Shown here piece after piece: positions 26,718 through 36,275 of a stretch of DNA of 64,000 nucleotides (positions within the stretch are counted from its first letter, which is position 1; every line of letters begins with the position of its first letter). Where the stretch lies: contig PLRJ01000087.1 in NCBI GenBank assembly GCA_003163855.1, forward strand, positions 52,329 to 116,328, given 5' to 3'. A program made the translations under genes and the position numbers. The DNA comes from Bryobacterales bacterium (GTDB lineage Bacteria > Acidobacteriota > Terriglobia > Bryobacterales > Bryobacteraceae). The notes beneath the pieces were generated by a model, which did no database searches, was not told the DNA's origin, and saw nothing but the letters and a program-made list of their open reading frames with translations.

Positions 26718-26727
26718 GCCGGATTTT
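26701..26727 (+). terminator. Weak hairpin at the Wza stop codon
   Basis: CCGGC (26707-26711) and GCCGG (26718-26722) enclose TTTTGA, or the 7-bp pair ATCCGGC/GCCGGAT can form; TTTT follows at 26724-26727. The hairpin contains the stop codon. It may attenuate transcription into the Wzy gene rather than end it. Confidence 0.3.
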
Positions 26728-26760
26728 CAGACTAGTTGTTAGCGCCTGTTCACTTGTAAG

Positions 26761-28203
26761 ATGACTTCCGCTTCTGCTTATCCATCGTTAGCTCCTGCTG
26801 CTCGCACAGCGTGGTTCCGCACGGCATTCCCGTGGCTGTTGCTGCTTTGCTGCTGGGCGATTTTCTTCGCGATGGATAACAAGATGGATGCGCCCCTGAC
26901 CTCCCTGGAGGATCGCGTCGTTTCCGACGTAGCGCAGAAGGTCTCCGATGGCGACATCGTCCACAAAATCCTGACTGGCGTCCTGGCAATCATCGGCGCC
27001 ATTCTTCTGGTCAGGCACCGTAAACGCATTCGCCTGAATTGGACTATCACCGCTTTATGCCTCGCTTACATGGGTTGGATCGCTTGTGGCGTCTTTACGG
27101 CTGATGATCCAGCGCTGACTATACGCCGGCTAGGGGGATTTCTGCTCACGCTGCTACTGTGTGCCGGCTGCGCCCTGCACATGGATGCCGACACCAATTC
27201 ACTTTTTGCCGCAGCGGTTCCCACGCTAACCCTGGTGCCGGACGTTATTGCGGAACTGCGTTGCCATGGCTTTCAGGCCCTTACCCCAGACGGACGCTTT
27301 GGCGGCACTTATCCCCATCCCAACGTTGCCGCGGCCATGCTGGCGATTCCGGTTATTGTCTACAGCTGGTTTGCGCTGCGCAAACATGGTTACCTGCGGC
27401 TTGGGTTCGCCGCACTGGCCTTTATCACTTCCGTCTTTTTTGTATTGACCCGCTCGCGAACCTCTCTGGTAGCCGTTCTCAGCGCCCTTGCCTTTTCGTT
27501 CGCCATCATGCTGCTGCGCCATCAGCGGCGCAAATTGGCCCGCTTGTTTTCTTTCGCTCTCTTGCTGGCTGGCGCCACAGGCCTGGCCGCGCTCGCCGCT
27601 AACGCCGCTGGCGTCAACCTGATGGCGCCCTTCCAAAGCAACCGCGACGTGGGCGATCCGACCACCCTGACAGGCCGGGTTGATCTTTGGAAAACGTGTC
27701 TCGACTATGCGTACGAGCATCCGATTTTAGGCTATGGATTCGGTGGGTTTTGGTCGGCCAAGCATATTGAAGACATATCTGAGGAACAGCAATGGCCTAT
27801 TAATCAGAGCCATTCCGCCTATATCGAAGAGGCGCTGGATCTCGGCTTTCCAGGCGCCGTCTTGTACACCGTTGCCCTTTTTGCTTGCCTGATTGTATGC
27901 ACGGTGCGTTATTTCCGCTATGACGATGCTTTCGGTATCTGGGCCGCCATACTGGTATTCATCGCCATCAACGGATTCGCGGAGGCGCTCAGTCTGCCGC
28001 CGGGCTTTTTGAGTTTCGTGGTGGGCATCATCGCCGCGCACCTGGCGCTTCAGAAAGCGTCGGCGCCGCAGAGCAAATCCTCAGAGCAAAAAAGCGCGCC
28101 CTTTAACTTAAATCTTCGCTTCTACTCGCCCGCACCGCTTTCTAAAAAGACTGAATTAGCACTTCACCGCGGCTTGGCTGACGGTCAAAGGCGAACTTCG
28201 TGA
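26761..28203 (+). CDS. O-antigen polymerase/ligase-like membrane protein (Wzy)
   Basis: A 480-residue protein with about 10-12 membrane segments. The Wzy_C/O-antigen-ligase signature is visible: FGGTYPHPNVAAAML, LTRSRTSLVAVLSALAF, then TGRVDLWKTCLDYAYEHPILGYGFG and NQSHSAYIEEALDLGFPGAV in the large periplasmic loop, with the conserved Arg and His residues. It should polymerise the repeat units of the plus-strand set. The stop overlaps the GTG of the flippase gene by 4 bp. The C-terminal ~45 residues are hydrophilic and probably cytoplasmic. Confidence 0.87.
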   Translation: MTSASAYPSLAPAARTAWFRTAFPWLLLLCCWAIFFAMDNKMDAPLTSLEDRVVSDVAQKVSDGDIVHKILTGVLAIIGAILLVRHRKRIRLNWTITALCLAYMGWIACGVFTADDPALTIRRLGGFLLTLLLCAGCALHMDADTNSLFAAAVPTLTLVPDVIAELRCHGFQALTPDGRFGGTYPHPNVAAAMLAIPVIVYSWFALRKHGYLRLGFAALAFITSVFFVLTRSRTSLVAVLSALAFSFAIMLLRHQRRKLARLFSFALLLAGATGLAALAANAAGVNLMAPFQSNRDVGDPTTLTGRVDLWKTCLDYAYEHPILGYGFGGFWSAKHIEDISEEQQWPINQSHSAYIEEALDLGFPGAVLYTVALFACLIVCTVRYFRYDDAFGIWAAILVFIAINGFAEALSLPPGFLSFVVGIIAAHLALQKASAPQSKSSEQKSAPFNLNLRFYSPAPLSKKTELALHRGLADGQRRTS

Positions 28204-29537
28204 TCGTCACAGCGGATCGCCCGGTGACGGCCCCAAACTGGCGCAGCCGCATTCTCAAGAGCCGCATCGCTGAGAATATCGCGGCACTTTTTGGAACCCA
28301 GATCGCTGCCTACATCTTTCCACTCGCCACTGTTCCTTACCTGGCGCGCGTTCTTGGTCCGCTGCACTGGGGCATGGTCGCTTTCGCCCAAGCTCTTGGA
28401 CTTTATCTCTCCATGGTGGTCGATTTTGGCTTCCAGTTGTCTGCCAGCCGCCGCATCGCCCGCGTTCGCGACTACGAGGACCAGGTTGTCGATATCGTGG
28501 CCGGCGTGCTGGGCGCCAAGGGATTGCTGGCCGTTGCCTGCATTCTCTGCGTCGTGCTGTTGCAAACTTTCAATCACACCTTCCAGCAGGACAGCACTAT
28601 CCTCTGGGCCGGCGCTCTTTCCGGAATCGGCCAAGGCTTCAGCATGCTCTGGTTCTTCCAGGGTTTGGAGCGGATGAAACATCCGGCCTCGGCTGACGTT
28701 GTGGGCAAAGGCGTGGTCTGCCTTGGCATTTTTCTCTGCGTGCACAAGCCCGAAGACGCCTGGAAGGTTCTGGCCATCCAATGCTTCTGTTTCTGGTGCG
28801 TGGCGGCTTTTCAAATGGGCATGACCTATCGCGAGATTCGTTTTCGCTGGCCCACTGCCGCTTTAACCGGACAATCCATGCGCGATTCGGCCGCCATGTT
28901 TCTCTTCCGCAGCTCGGTCAGCCTCTACACAACGGCCAATGCGCTTATCCTTGGGGCTCTTTCCACTCCGCTCGCAGTCGGCTTCTACAGCGGAGCCGAA
29001 CGTCTGATTAAAGGTCTCGCCAGCCTCACTACGCCGGTCAGCCAGAGCCTCTATCCGCGCATCAGCCGCCTGGTGGTCACCGACGCTAAACAGGCCATCT
29101 GGCTTACCCGCCTGAGTCTGGGCCTGATGACACTCGGCGCAACTTTGCTTTGCATCTGCTCCATGGCAGGCGCCCCGCTCATCGTACGCGTCCTGCTGGG
29201 CCGAGGTTACGAAAAATCGATTCCGGTGTTGCGCATACTCTCCTTGCTTCTGCCAACCACCGCTGCCAGCACGGTGCTCGGTATTCAGTGGATGCTCCCG
29301 CTCGGGATGGAGGGCATCTACAACACGATTGTTATTTCAGCTGGACTCTTGAACGTCGCTCTGGCAGTGCTTTGGGCCTCGCACTTTCAGCAGATCGGCA
29401 TGGCTTGGGCGGTCGTCGTAACTGAGTTCCTGGTTACCTTCGCCGTTATTGGCTTGCTGATGCAGCGGCGCATGAATCCGCTCTCAAATAGCCCTACTCT
29501 TCCGGCTCGAATCGCAGAAAGGCTTCGTTCGTCGTAA
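28200..29537 (+). CDS. Wzx-type oligosaccharide flippase (MOP superfamily)
   Basis: A 445-residue multi-pass protein starting at a GTG that overlaps the Wzy stop (GTGA). Typical RfbX/Wzx features are NIAALFGTQIAAYIFPLATVPYLARVLGP near the N-terminus, then GMVAFAQALGLYLSMVVDFGFQLSASR, SVSLYTTANALILG and a Y.GAERLIKG segment. It moves undecaprenyl-linked repeat units to the periplasm. It is of a different subfamily from the flippase at 8136-9521, which supports two separate polymers. Confidence 0.9.
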   Translation: MIVTADRPVTAPNWRSRILKSRIAENIAALFGTQIAAYIFPLATVPYLARVLGPLHWGMVAFAQALGLYLSMVVDFGFQLSASRRIARVRDYEDQVVDIVAGVLGAKGLLAVACILCVVLLQTFNHTFQQDSTILWAGALSGIGQGFSMLWFFQGLERMKHPASADVVGKGVVCLGIFLCVHKPEDAWKVLAIQCFCFWCVAAFQMGMTYREIRFRWPTAALTGQSMRDSAAMFLFRSSVSLYTTANALILGALSTPLAVGFYSGAERLIKGLASLTTPVSQSLYPRISRLVVTDAKQAIWLTRLSLGLMTLGATLLCICSMAGAPLIVRVLLGRGYEKSIPVLRILSLLLPTTAASTVLGIQWMLPLGMEGIYNTIVISAGLLNVALAVLWASHFQQIGMAWAVVVTEFLVTFAVIGLLMQRRMNPLSNSPTLPARIAERLRSS

Positions 29538-29544
29538 CAAAACT

Positions 29545-30807
29545 ATGGGAAATGTGACCACAGAGAATATCTCCTCCACGCTTGAGGCGAGTACTGCAAT
29601 TCCGAACCGCCAAGACATGGATGCGAATTCGCTGTGTATCGTCTGCCTCTCGGACCTGTTCTGGGACGAACACTGGTCCAGTGAACAGCAGATCATGTCG
29701 CGGCTGGCCGAAAAGTGCCGCGTCCTATATGTCGAACGCCCCGTGTCTATCTTCAGTTCCTTAACCGGCGTCAGTGATAGCTCCGTTATGCGGCAATGGC
29801 TCCGCTGGCTGCGGGGTGGAATCAGGCAGGAAGGCGCGAACCTAACCGTGCTCAGCCCGGTGCCGGTTTTGCCGCTGCGCTACAACCGCTTCGTCAACAA
29901 AATTAACTCCTGGCTGCTGCGCCGTTCTGTGAAGCGCGGCCTTAGCAAAGCTGGCTTTCAGTCTCCTGTTCTTTGGATTTATTCACCCGATGCGGGCAAG
30001 CTTGTAGGAACTTTGGGCGAATGCTATAGCGTGTACTATTGCGCGGACGACTGGGCAGCCTCCAAGCAATGGTGGAACGACGGCCGGCAGGTGCGAGCAC
30101 GCGAAACGGAATTGGCCGCAAAGGTGGATCTCGTTGTGGGCACCTCCACCAACATCGTCAAACGCTGGCAGCAAAGTCATGCAAACACTATGCTTGTCAC
30201 CAACGGCGCCGACGTCGAGTCGTTCAAGGCCGCACGCGATCCAGAACTGAAGCTGCCTGACGATCTGCAGAACATTCCGTCGCCGCGCATCGGCTATGTG
30301 GGCTGCGTCGATAGCAGGTTCGACTCCGCTCTCTACCTGGAGCTCGCCGAACGCAGGCCCGACTGGAACTTCGTCATTGTAGGCCCCCTTTCGGGCACCA
30401 ACCTCAAACTTGCAAGCCTGAAGCAGAGGAAGAATGTTCACTTCCTGGGGTCGCGCAATCGCGCCGAACTGCCCGCATATCTCAAGGGATTCGACGTATG
30501 CACCATTCCTTATGTTTGCGATACTCTCGCCAAGAGTATCTTCCCGCTCAAGTTCTTCGAATATCTCTCGGCCGGCCGCCCCATCGTCTCAACCGCTCTA
30601 CCGGAGCTCGCGCCCTACTCGCGCTACGTGCACATCGCCCATGATGCCGACGTATTCGAGAACTCACTGCAAGCAAGTCTTACTAATCCTCTGCCTTCTG
30701 CCTCTGACAGCTTCCTGGCTCAAAACTCATGGGAAGCCAAAGCAGAACATTTGTGGGAGACCCTCGAACAAGCCGTTCCCCACGTAGCTGTCAAGGGGAC
30801 CTGCTAA
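29545..30807 (+). CDS. Glycosyltransferase, TuaH-like GT-B family
   Basis: A 420-residue enzyme of the TuaH-like glycosyltransferase group. Marks are LFWDEHWSSEQQIMSRLAE and VLYVERP near the N-terminus, then VLWIYSPDAGKL, VYYCADDWAA and STNIVKRW in the central part. The C-terminal domain has IGYVGCVDSRFD, FVIVGPLSG, VHFLGSRNRAELPAYLKGFDVCTIPY and KFFEYLSAGRPIVSTALPE, the donor-binding stretch. It begins 8 bp after the flippase stop and likely adds a residue to the repeat unit. The ATG at 29545 is the first start in frame. Confidence 0.85.
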   Translation: MGNVTTENISSTLEASTAIPNRQDMDANSLCIVCLSDLFWDEHWSSEQQIMSRLAEKCRVLYVERPVSIFSSLTGVSDSSVMRQWLRWLRGGIRQEGANLTVLSPVPVLPLRYNRFVNKINSWLLRRSVKRGLSKAGFQSPVLWIYSPDAGKLVGTLGECYSVYYCADDWAASKQWWNDGRQVRARETELAAKVDLVVGTSTNIVKRWQQSHANTMLVTNGADVESFKAARDPELKLPDDLQNIPSPRIGYVGCVDSRFDSALYLELAERRPDWNFVIVGPLSGTNLKLASLKQRKNVHFLGSRNRAELPAYLKGFDVCTIPYVCDTLAKSIFPLKFFEYLSAGRPIVSTALPELAPYSRYVHIAHDADVFENSLQASLTNPLPSASDSFLAQNSWEAKAEHLWETLEQAVPHVAVKGTC

Positions 30808-30811
30808 GCAG

Positions 30812-31918
30812 GTGCCCGCTACAAGCGCAACTATGACACCCGAGCGAATCCTGCTGTTACCTATTTGTGGCCTCGGCGACGCGGTATTTTATGCACCGTA
30901 TCTTCGCGCCATCCGCGAGCAGTACGCGAAAGCTGAAGTCACGGTCATAGTCGCAACCGCCGCCGCTCGCGCCATCCTGCAGCAAGCGTCGGAGAATGTT
31001 GAGGTAATCGTCTTTAATCGCAGCCAGGAGAAACGACCCTGGATGCGCGTGCTGAAGCTGGTCTGGGCCATTCGCCGCCGCAAATTCGACCTCGTCATCT
31101 CAGGCGCCCATCAGAACTCGGCGCGTGTTCCTCTGTTGGCCTTTCTCAGCGGTGCGAGCGTACGCGTCGGAGCCCGGTCGGAGAAGATGAGCTTCCTCTA
31201 CAACCGCTTCGTCGATGTTCCCACCACGGCGCATTATAAGGATCGCTATCGCTCGCTTCTACGAGCTGCCGGTATTCCGGCGCCTGCCCAGCGCCTAATA
31301 CCAGCCCTTGCTCCTCCGCCGGAGGCAAAATCGGCCGCCATGCGCCTTTGGAGGGAAGCTGGTCTCGAAGATGCTGAACTGGTAATTGGCATGGTTTCGG
31401 GCGCCGATACGAATACCCGCAGCCAATGGCAACCGTATCTCAAGCGCTGGAACAATGAAGGCTATGCCGAAGTCGCAAAATGGGCGGTACGCGAACTGGA
31501 TGCACGTGTAGTCATGATCGGTAGCGCCTCGGAATCGGTGCTGGCCGACGAAATCGCGGCCCTCTCAGGCGTGCCGATTGTCAATTGGTGCGGCAAGACC
31601 GGTCTGAAAGAATTGCAATGGATCATCAGTAAGTGCGCCGCCATTATCAGCAACGACACCGGCACGATGCATCTGGCAGGCGCACTAGGGACGCAGGTTT
31701 TAGCGCTCTTCGGCCCAACCAGCCCCGCATCATTCAAGCCGCCTGGAGAAGGCAACCGCATTATCCAGGGACACGCGCCGTGTTCACCCTGCTATCCCTA
31801 CCCGACGTGCAATTTAACATCATGCCTCGCCATGAATAACATCGCGCCCCCGCAAGTGATTGAGGGCCTATCGGTTCTCTTAAGCTCGCGCAAAAATGTC
31901 ACGGCGCCGCAGAAGTAG
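30812..31918 (+). CDS. Family 9 glycosyltransferase (heptosyltransferase-like)
   Basis: A 368-residue GT-B enzyme like the ADP-heptose:LPS heptosyltransferases. Marks are ILLLPICGLGDAVFYAPYLRAI at the start, FDLVISGAHQNSARV, and a C-terminal donor site with IISNDTGTMHLAGALGTQVLALFGPTSP and a Cys-rich tail (CSPCYPYPTCNLTSCL) usual in this family. I list the GTG at 30812; the ATG at 30833 is equally possible and neither has a clear ribosome site. The four-base gap to the upstream gene suggests coupling. GT9 enzymes also act in exopolysaccharide loci, so LPS core synthesis need not be implied. Confidence 0.87.
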   Translation: MPATSATMTPERILLLPICGLGDAVFYAPYLRAIREQYAKAEVTVIVATAAARAILQQASENVEVIVFNRSQEKRPWMRVLKLVWAIRRRKFDLVISGAHQNSARVPLLAFLSGASVRVGARSEKMSFLYNRFVDVPTTAHYKDRYRSLLRAAGIPAPAQRLIPALAPPPEAKSAAMRLWREAGLEDAELVIGMVSGADTNTRSQWQPYLKRWNNEGYAEVAKWAVRELDARVVMIGSASESVLADEIAALSGVPIVNWCGKTGLKELQWIISKCAAIISNDTGTMHLAGALGTQVLALFGPTSPASFKPPGEGNRIIQGHAPCSPCYPYPTCNLTSCLAMNNIAPPQVIEGLSVLLSSRKNVTAPQK

Positions 31919-31927
31919 AACCGCAGC

Positions 31928-32986
31928 ATGAACCAGATCGCTTACCCGGAGATTGCCTTATCGGAGCCGGCGCGCACGCGCTCTGCGCCAAGACTCGACT
32001 TCCTGGATGCTCTCCGCGGCATTGCGGCAATCCTGGTAGTAGTTGAACACGTCGGCGAACGCTACACAGCCTGGATTCCGTGGTTCGCCCAAAATTGGTT
32101 CAACTTTGGTCGCTTTGGAGTAACCGTCTTTTTCTTAGTAAGCGGCTTTGTCATTCCTTATGCGTTTGAAAAGGATAACTCCGTCCGCTCCTTTTGGATT
32201 AAACGCCTCTTCCGTCTTTATCCTCTCTACTGGTTGAGCCTTACCCTGAGCGTCGCCGCCGGCATCGAGCCCGCCGCTTTTCGCGCTTCCCATATGGTCC
32301 GCAACATCCTTGTCAATGTGACCATGCTGCAGGGCTTTGCCGGAATCCCAAATGCTTCCCAACCTTTCTGGACGCTGTTCATCGAGATGGCGTTCTATAT
32401 CGCATTTACCGTCTGGTTTCTGCTGCGGCTGCATTCAAGAACACTGCTTTGGGCGTGGACCGGTGCTGTGGGCTTTTTTGCGCTCTCTATCCTGGGGCCG
32501 CTAGTACTCGGCATTCATGCACCTGTCACCACCGCGTTCTGCTTCCTCGCTATACTTGTCGGCTCGGTTCTCTATCGCCACTACACCGCCCAGGTTGGTA
32601 CACGCGCAGTAGCCACTCTTGTTGCCGGGGTGATATTGCTGGCGGCCGCTTCATCTTATCTAAACTTCTTTCGTTTCCCATCGGCTGAAACCATCTCAGC
32701 TACGTCCGTCTTCATCTCTTGGACGTGCGCCTTCTTACTGTTCCTAGCGCTGCTCTCCTTGCGACGCCTAAAATTCCCGCCAACACTCTTATGGCTCGGG
32801 AAAATAAGCTACTCGCTCTATCTGCTTCACGCTGTCGTGCTGGATACCCTGCCCGATGTTGGAAACAAGGCTCTTGGCTTCAGCCTGGTGCTTGCTCTTA
32901 GCCTTCTCGTCTCCGCTTTTACCTTTAAATACCTCGAACGGCCCTGCGTTGCTTTGGGTCATCGCATCGCAACTAAAGTACGATGA
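31928..32986 (+). CDS. Acyltransferase 3 family (OafA-like) membrane protein
   Basis: A 352-residue multi-pass acyltransferase. Marks are LDFLDALRGIAAILVVVEHVG (catalytic His region), FGVTVFFLVSGFVIPYAFEK, FWIKRLFRLYPLYWL and QPFWTLFIEMAFYI, with a C-terminal KYLERPCVALGHR. It is the second family member in the plus-strand set, 9 bp after the GT9 gene, so the polymer may carry more than one acyl group or the two enzymes may act on different sugars. The donor is not known from sequence. Confidence 0.88.
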   Translation: MNQIAYPEIALSEPARTRSAPRLDFLDALRGIAAILVVVEHVGERYTAWIPWFAQNWFNFGRFGVTVFFLVSGFVIPYAFEKDNSVRSFWIKRLFRLYPLYWLSLTLSVAAGIEPAAFRASHMVRNILVNVTMLQGFAGIPNASQPFWTLFIEMAFYIAFTVWFLLRLHSRTLLWAWTGAVGFFALSILGPLVLGIHAPVTTAFCFLAILVGSVLYRHYTAQVGTRAVATLVAGVILLAAASSYLNFFRFPSAETISATSVFISWTCAFLLFLALLSLRRLKFPPTLLWLGKISYSLYLLHAVVLDTLPDVGNKALGFSLVLALSLLVSAFTFKYLERPCVALGHRIATKVR

Positions 32987-33064
32987 CTTTTGAATCTGCC
33001 CCGCTGGTAAAAAAGTAACGTAAATAGATGACTTCAGGGTGCTGCTCGGAGTACTTTGGAGATA

Positions 33065-36000
33065 ATGCCGAATATTACCCTGGGGAGGGTTGAAGGTAGT
33101 GGTGCCTGGTTGCCAGCTAACGACCAGGATTCAGCCAACTTCGAATTCAGTTTCTCCGATCACCTCCAAGCGCAAATCTTTGATCTCGCTTGTGCTAACG
33201 CGTGGGAGCCGTCAAGCATTTTTCTGGCGGTCTTCCTGGATCTGCTGCGCCGTTACACGGGGCAAAGCAGTGTTAGCGTTAGAACTTCCCACGGGATTGT
33301 CAGCCTGTCTGGAAATGCGCGCCTTCGCGACCTAATGTCGCCGCGAGCTTCAGCGCCAGACAGCACTCCCATCGATGGGCAGTTTTACTTTCTCATTGGC
33401 GGAGTTCGCATAGCGAATGAACTGTCTTCCTCCATTTCCTTTTCTGTCCACGGCTCCGAAAACGTTTTCATCAGTTACGATCGAAAAAGCTGGCATAGGA
33501 GCACTATAGAAGGATTCGCCGGCTCTTATCGCACGCTGCTGCAGCTTGCTCTCTCGCATCCGGGCACGCCCATGGCCGATCTCGAGATTGTTGCTCCAAT
33601 CGAAGCGTCGCGATTCGCCGCCTGGAACCAGACAACCCGCGCTTTTCCATCCTCCCGTGCCGATCAACTCTTCGACAAGCAGGCGGCAAGCACACCCCAA
33701 CGGCCCGCGGTCACGTTTGAAGCGCAAACCCGAACCTATCGCCAGATCTCGGAGGAAGTCAACTATCTGGCTGAACACCTCCGCTCAGTCGGGGTGGGGC
33801 GCGGTGCTTTGGTCGGTATCTGTTTAGAGCGCAGCCATCATATGGTTGTTGCCCTGCTTGCGGTTCTTAAAGCCGGCGCCGCCTATCTTCCCCTCGATCC
33901 TTCCTTTCCGCCCGAGCGCCTTGCCTTCATGCAGGCGGACGCGCGGCCTCTAGCTCTGATTACGCAGTCCAGTCTGCTGGCAAAGTTGCCGTTCACCTCG
34001 CCTATAATTCTTACGCTCGATCCGTTAAGAATTCATGAACGCCGCGCCGGACAACCGCCTCTAGAATTTCGTGACGATCTCGCGTATGTTCTCTACACTT
34101 CCGGATCAACCGGCAAACCCAAAGGCGTGCCCATAACGCACCGCGCCTTGACCAACCTGCTGGTTGGAGTTTCGTCCGATCTTTCGCTGAACTGCGCCGA
34201 TGTACTGCTGGCCACCAGCACCATTTCCTTCGATATTTCAGCCTTCGAAATTTTCGCTCCGCTGCTGTGCGGAGCGCATCTTGTCGTAGCTTCCCGTACT
34301 GTGGCCGTCAACGGTGAATTATTGTCGGAAGCCATCCAAAACAGCGGCTGCACGGTTCTGCAGGCAACGCCTTCCGGCTGGCGAACGTTGCTCGAATCCG
34401 GTTGGGCCGGAAAGCCCGGATTAAAAATGCTTACCGCCGGCGAGCATCTCGATCAGACGCTTGCCAGGAAGTTGCTGGCGCGCGGCGCGTCTCTGTGGAA
34501 CCTGTATGGGCCAACGGAAGCCACCATCTACGCCACCGGACATCAGATAACGCAGGCAGAATCGAAAATTACAGTCGGCAAGCCGCTGGCGAATTACCGC
34601 ACCTTCGTGTTGGATCACAACCGAAAGCAGGTTCCTCTTGGAGCCATCGGCGAACTCTACATCGCCGGCCTTGGCGTCACCTCCGGTTACCTGAATCGTC
34701 CCGAGTTAAACGCTGAAAAATTTGTGGACGGCGTTTTCCGCACTGGAGATCTCGCTCGTTTCCTCCAGGATGGCCAGATCGAATTACTCGGCCGCACTGA
34801 TAATCAGATCAAGTTGCGCGGCTGCAGGATTGAGCTGGAAGAAATAGAATCCGTGCTGGACGCGCATCCGGCCATCCGCAAAGCCGCCGTCAAAATCATA
34901 GACCTCAACGAAGGTGATCAGCGCTTGGTCGCCTACATTTCCGCGCGTTACCCGGATCCACTGGACCCTGCCGAACTGCGCAAGTACGCCCAGCGCACTC
35001 TGCCCCCGTACATGCTGCCTTCGGCTTACATTGCCGTCGATATCCTGCCGCTGACGCCCAGCGGGAAAATCGACCGTAAGGCTCTGCCGAATCCGAGTAG
35101 TCATCATTTTCTTGCCGCAGGCGTAACTTCGAACCATTCCGGCCTCCGTCTTGAACAAACCGTGCTCGCGTGCTGGCGCAACATTTTGACCGCCCCCGAG
35201 CTTGGTTTGGACGACAATTTCTTCGACATGGGCGGCCACTCGCTGCTGGCAACCCGCATGTCCGCCGAGCTTAATAAGCAACTGAACTGCAAGATTCGTC
35301 CCAACTGCCTTATAGAAGCGCCCACAGCCCGCACATTCGCCGGCCGCTTGTTACGCCTGCAAACCCATGCGCCGGCTCAGTGCATTGTTCCCATGCAACC
35401 CACGGGATCGCTGCCGCCGGTCTTTCTTATCCATCACTTGCTTGGGGACATCTTTGTCTACCGGGCCATGGCTGCGTGTTTTGCGCCCGACCGTAAAGTT
35501 TACGGAATTCAGCCGCCCGCCGACTTCCTTCAGCGTGCCCATCCCTTCTCGCTTGTCTCGCTGGCTGCCGAATATGTTGCCGAGATTCTGACGCAGCAAA
35601 CACAAGGACCTTTTCACCTGGTCGGCTATTCGAGCGGCAGCGTGCTGGCTTTCGAAATGGCCCGGCAACTTCAGCAGGCCGGACATAAGGTTGGCTTGTT
35701 GGCTCTCATGGACGGTGAGGTCAACGGCCCTGCTACCGAGCTTTCAATGCCGGCCAGGATCCGGAAGACCGTCCGACGGAAAGTCTGCAAGGTTCTTTTC
35801 AAATTCAAGGATGAATTCCGCAGCGGCCTGCGGACATTCGTCATGGACCGCGTGCGGCACATTCAGCTTCACTCGCGCGTGCGTTCTCTGCAGGATGCCG
35901 TAACCTTGGAGCAAGCTCTGCTGCTGTGCGAAAACGCCTACCAGCCGCAGCCCTACTCCGGATCGGCATTACTGATCCGCTTCCACGATGAAGCCTGGGC

Positions 36001-36202
36001 CTATGGCCCAAATCCGTTGCTAGGCTGGGGGACGTTGATTGAAGGCGGAATCGAAGCGCTAGATGCTCCCGGCGGTCATATCACCGGGATGAATCCGCTG
36101 GGAGCCCCGCATCTGGCTCATCTGCTAAAAGTTCACCTGCAAAACATCGAAGCGAAGGTCGAGCAGCGCGAATCCTTAGAACAATTCTCTTTTTCCCGCT
36201 AG
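33065..36202 (+). CDS. Single-module NRPS: truncated condensation-like, adenylation, carrier and thioesterase domains
   Basis: A 1045-residue protein; the ATG at 33065 has GGAG 5 bases before it. Residues ~1-185 match only the C-terminal part of a condensation domain (LLRRYTGQ, ADLEIVAP) and lack HHxxxDG. The adenylation domain (~200-675) has YTSGSTGKPKG (~343), NLYGPTEAT, RTGDLARF, GRTDNQIKLRG and SGKIDRKAL. A carrier domain has DNFFDMGGHSLL with Ser ~726. A type I thioesterase has GYSSGS (Ser ~856) and a GGHITGM His near 1004. Hand alignment of the binding pocket gives about D-I-F-Q-L-A-L-I-Y-K, nearest to the glycine-type code as I remember it. It may activate one amino acid for transfer to the polymer, with the GNAT-like protein encoded next. 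Confidence 0.88.
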   Translation: MPNITLGRVEGSGAWLPANDQDSANFEFSFSDHLQAQIFDLACANAWEPSSIFLAVFLDLLRRYTGQSSVSVRTSHGIVSLSGNARLRDLMSPRASAPDSTPIDGQFYFLIGGVRIANELSSSISFSVHGSENVFISYDRKSWHRSTIEGFAGSYRTLLQLALSHPGTPMADLEIVAPIEASRFAAWNQTTRAFPSSRADQLFDKQAASTPQRPAVTFEAQTRTYRQISEEVNYLAEHLRSVGVGRGALVGICLERSHHMVVALLAVLKAGAAYLPLDPSFPPERLAFMQADARPLALITQSSLLAKLPFTSPIILTLDPLRIHERRAGQPPLEFRDDLAYVLYTSGSTGKPKGVPITHRALTNLLVGVSSDLSLNCADVLLATSTISFDISAFEIFAPLLCGAHLVVASRTVAVNGELLSEAIQNSGCTVLQATPSGWRTLLESGWAGKPGLKMLTAGEHLDQTLARKLLARGASLWNLYGPTEATIYATGHQITQAESKITVGKPLANYRTFVLDHNRKQVPLGAIGELYIAGLGVTSGYLNRPELNAEKFVDGVFRTGDLARFLQDGQIELLGRTDNQIKLRGCRIELEEIESVLDAHPAIRKAAVKIIDLNEGDQRLVAYISARYPDPLDPAELRKYAQRTLPPYMLPSAYIAVDILPLTPSGKIDRKALPNPSSHHFLAAGVTSNHSGLRLEQTVLACWRNILTAPELGLDDNFFDMGGHSLLATRMSAELNKQLNCKIRPNCLIEAPTARTFAGRLLRLQTHAPAQCIVPMQPTGSLPPVFLIHHLLGDIFVYRAMAACFAPDRKVYGIQPPADFLQRAHPFSLVSLAAEYVAEILTQQTQGPFHLVGYSSGSVLAFEMARQLQQAGHKVGLLALMDGEVNGPATELSMPARIRKTVRRKVCKVLFKFKDEFRSGLRTFVMDRVRHIQLHSRVRSLQDAVTLEQALLLCENAYQPQPYSGSALLIRFHDEAWAYGPNPLLGWGTLIEGGIEALDAPGGHITGMNPLGAPHLAHLLKVHLQNIEAKVEQRESLEQFSFSR

Positions 36203-36275
36203 ACGGTTTGTTTACAATTTCGTATACAATGTCAGTAGTGATGCTTCTAGTGCCAACGCAAGATGCGCTGTAAGA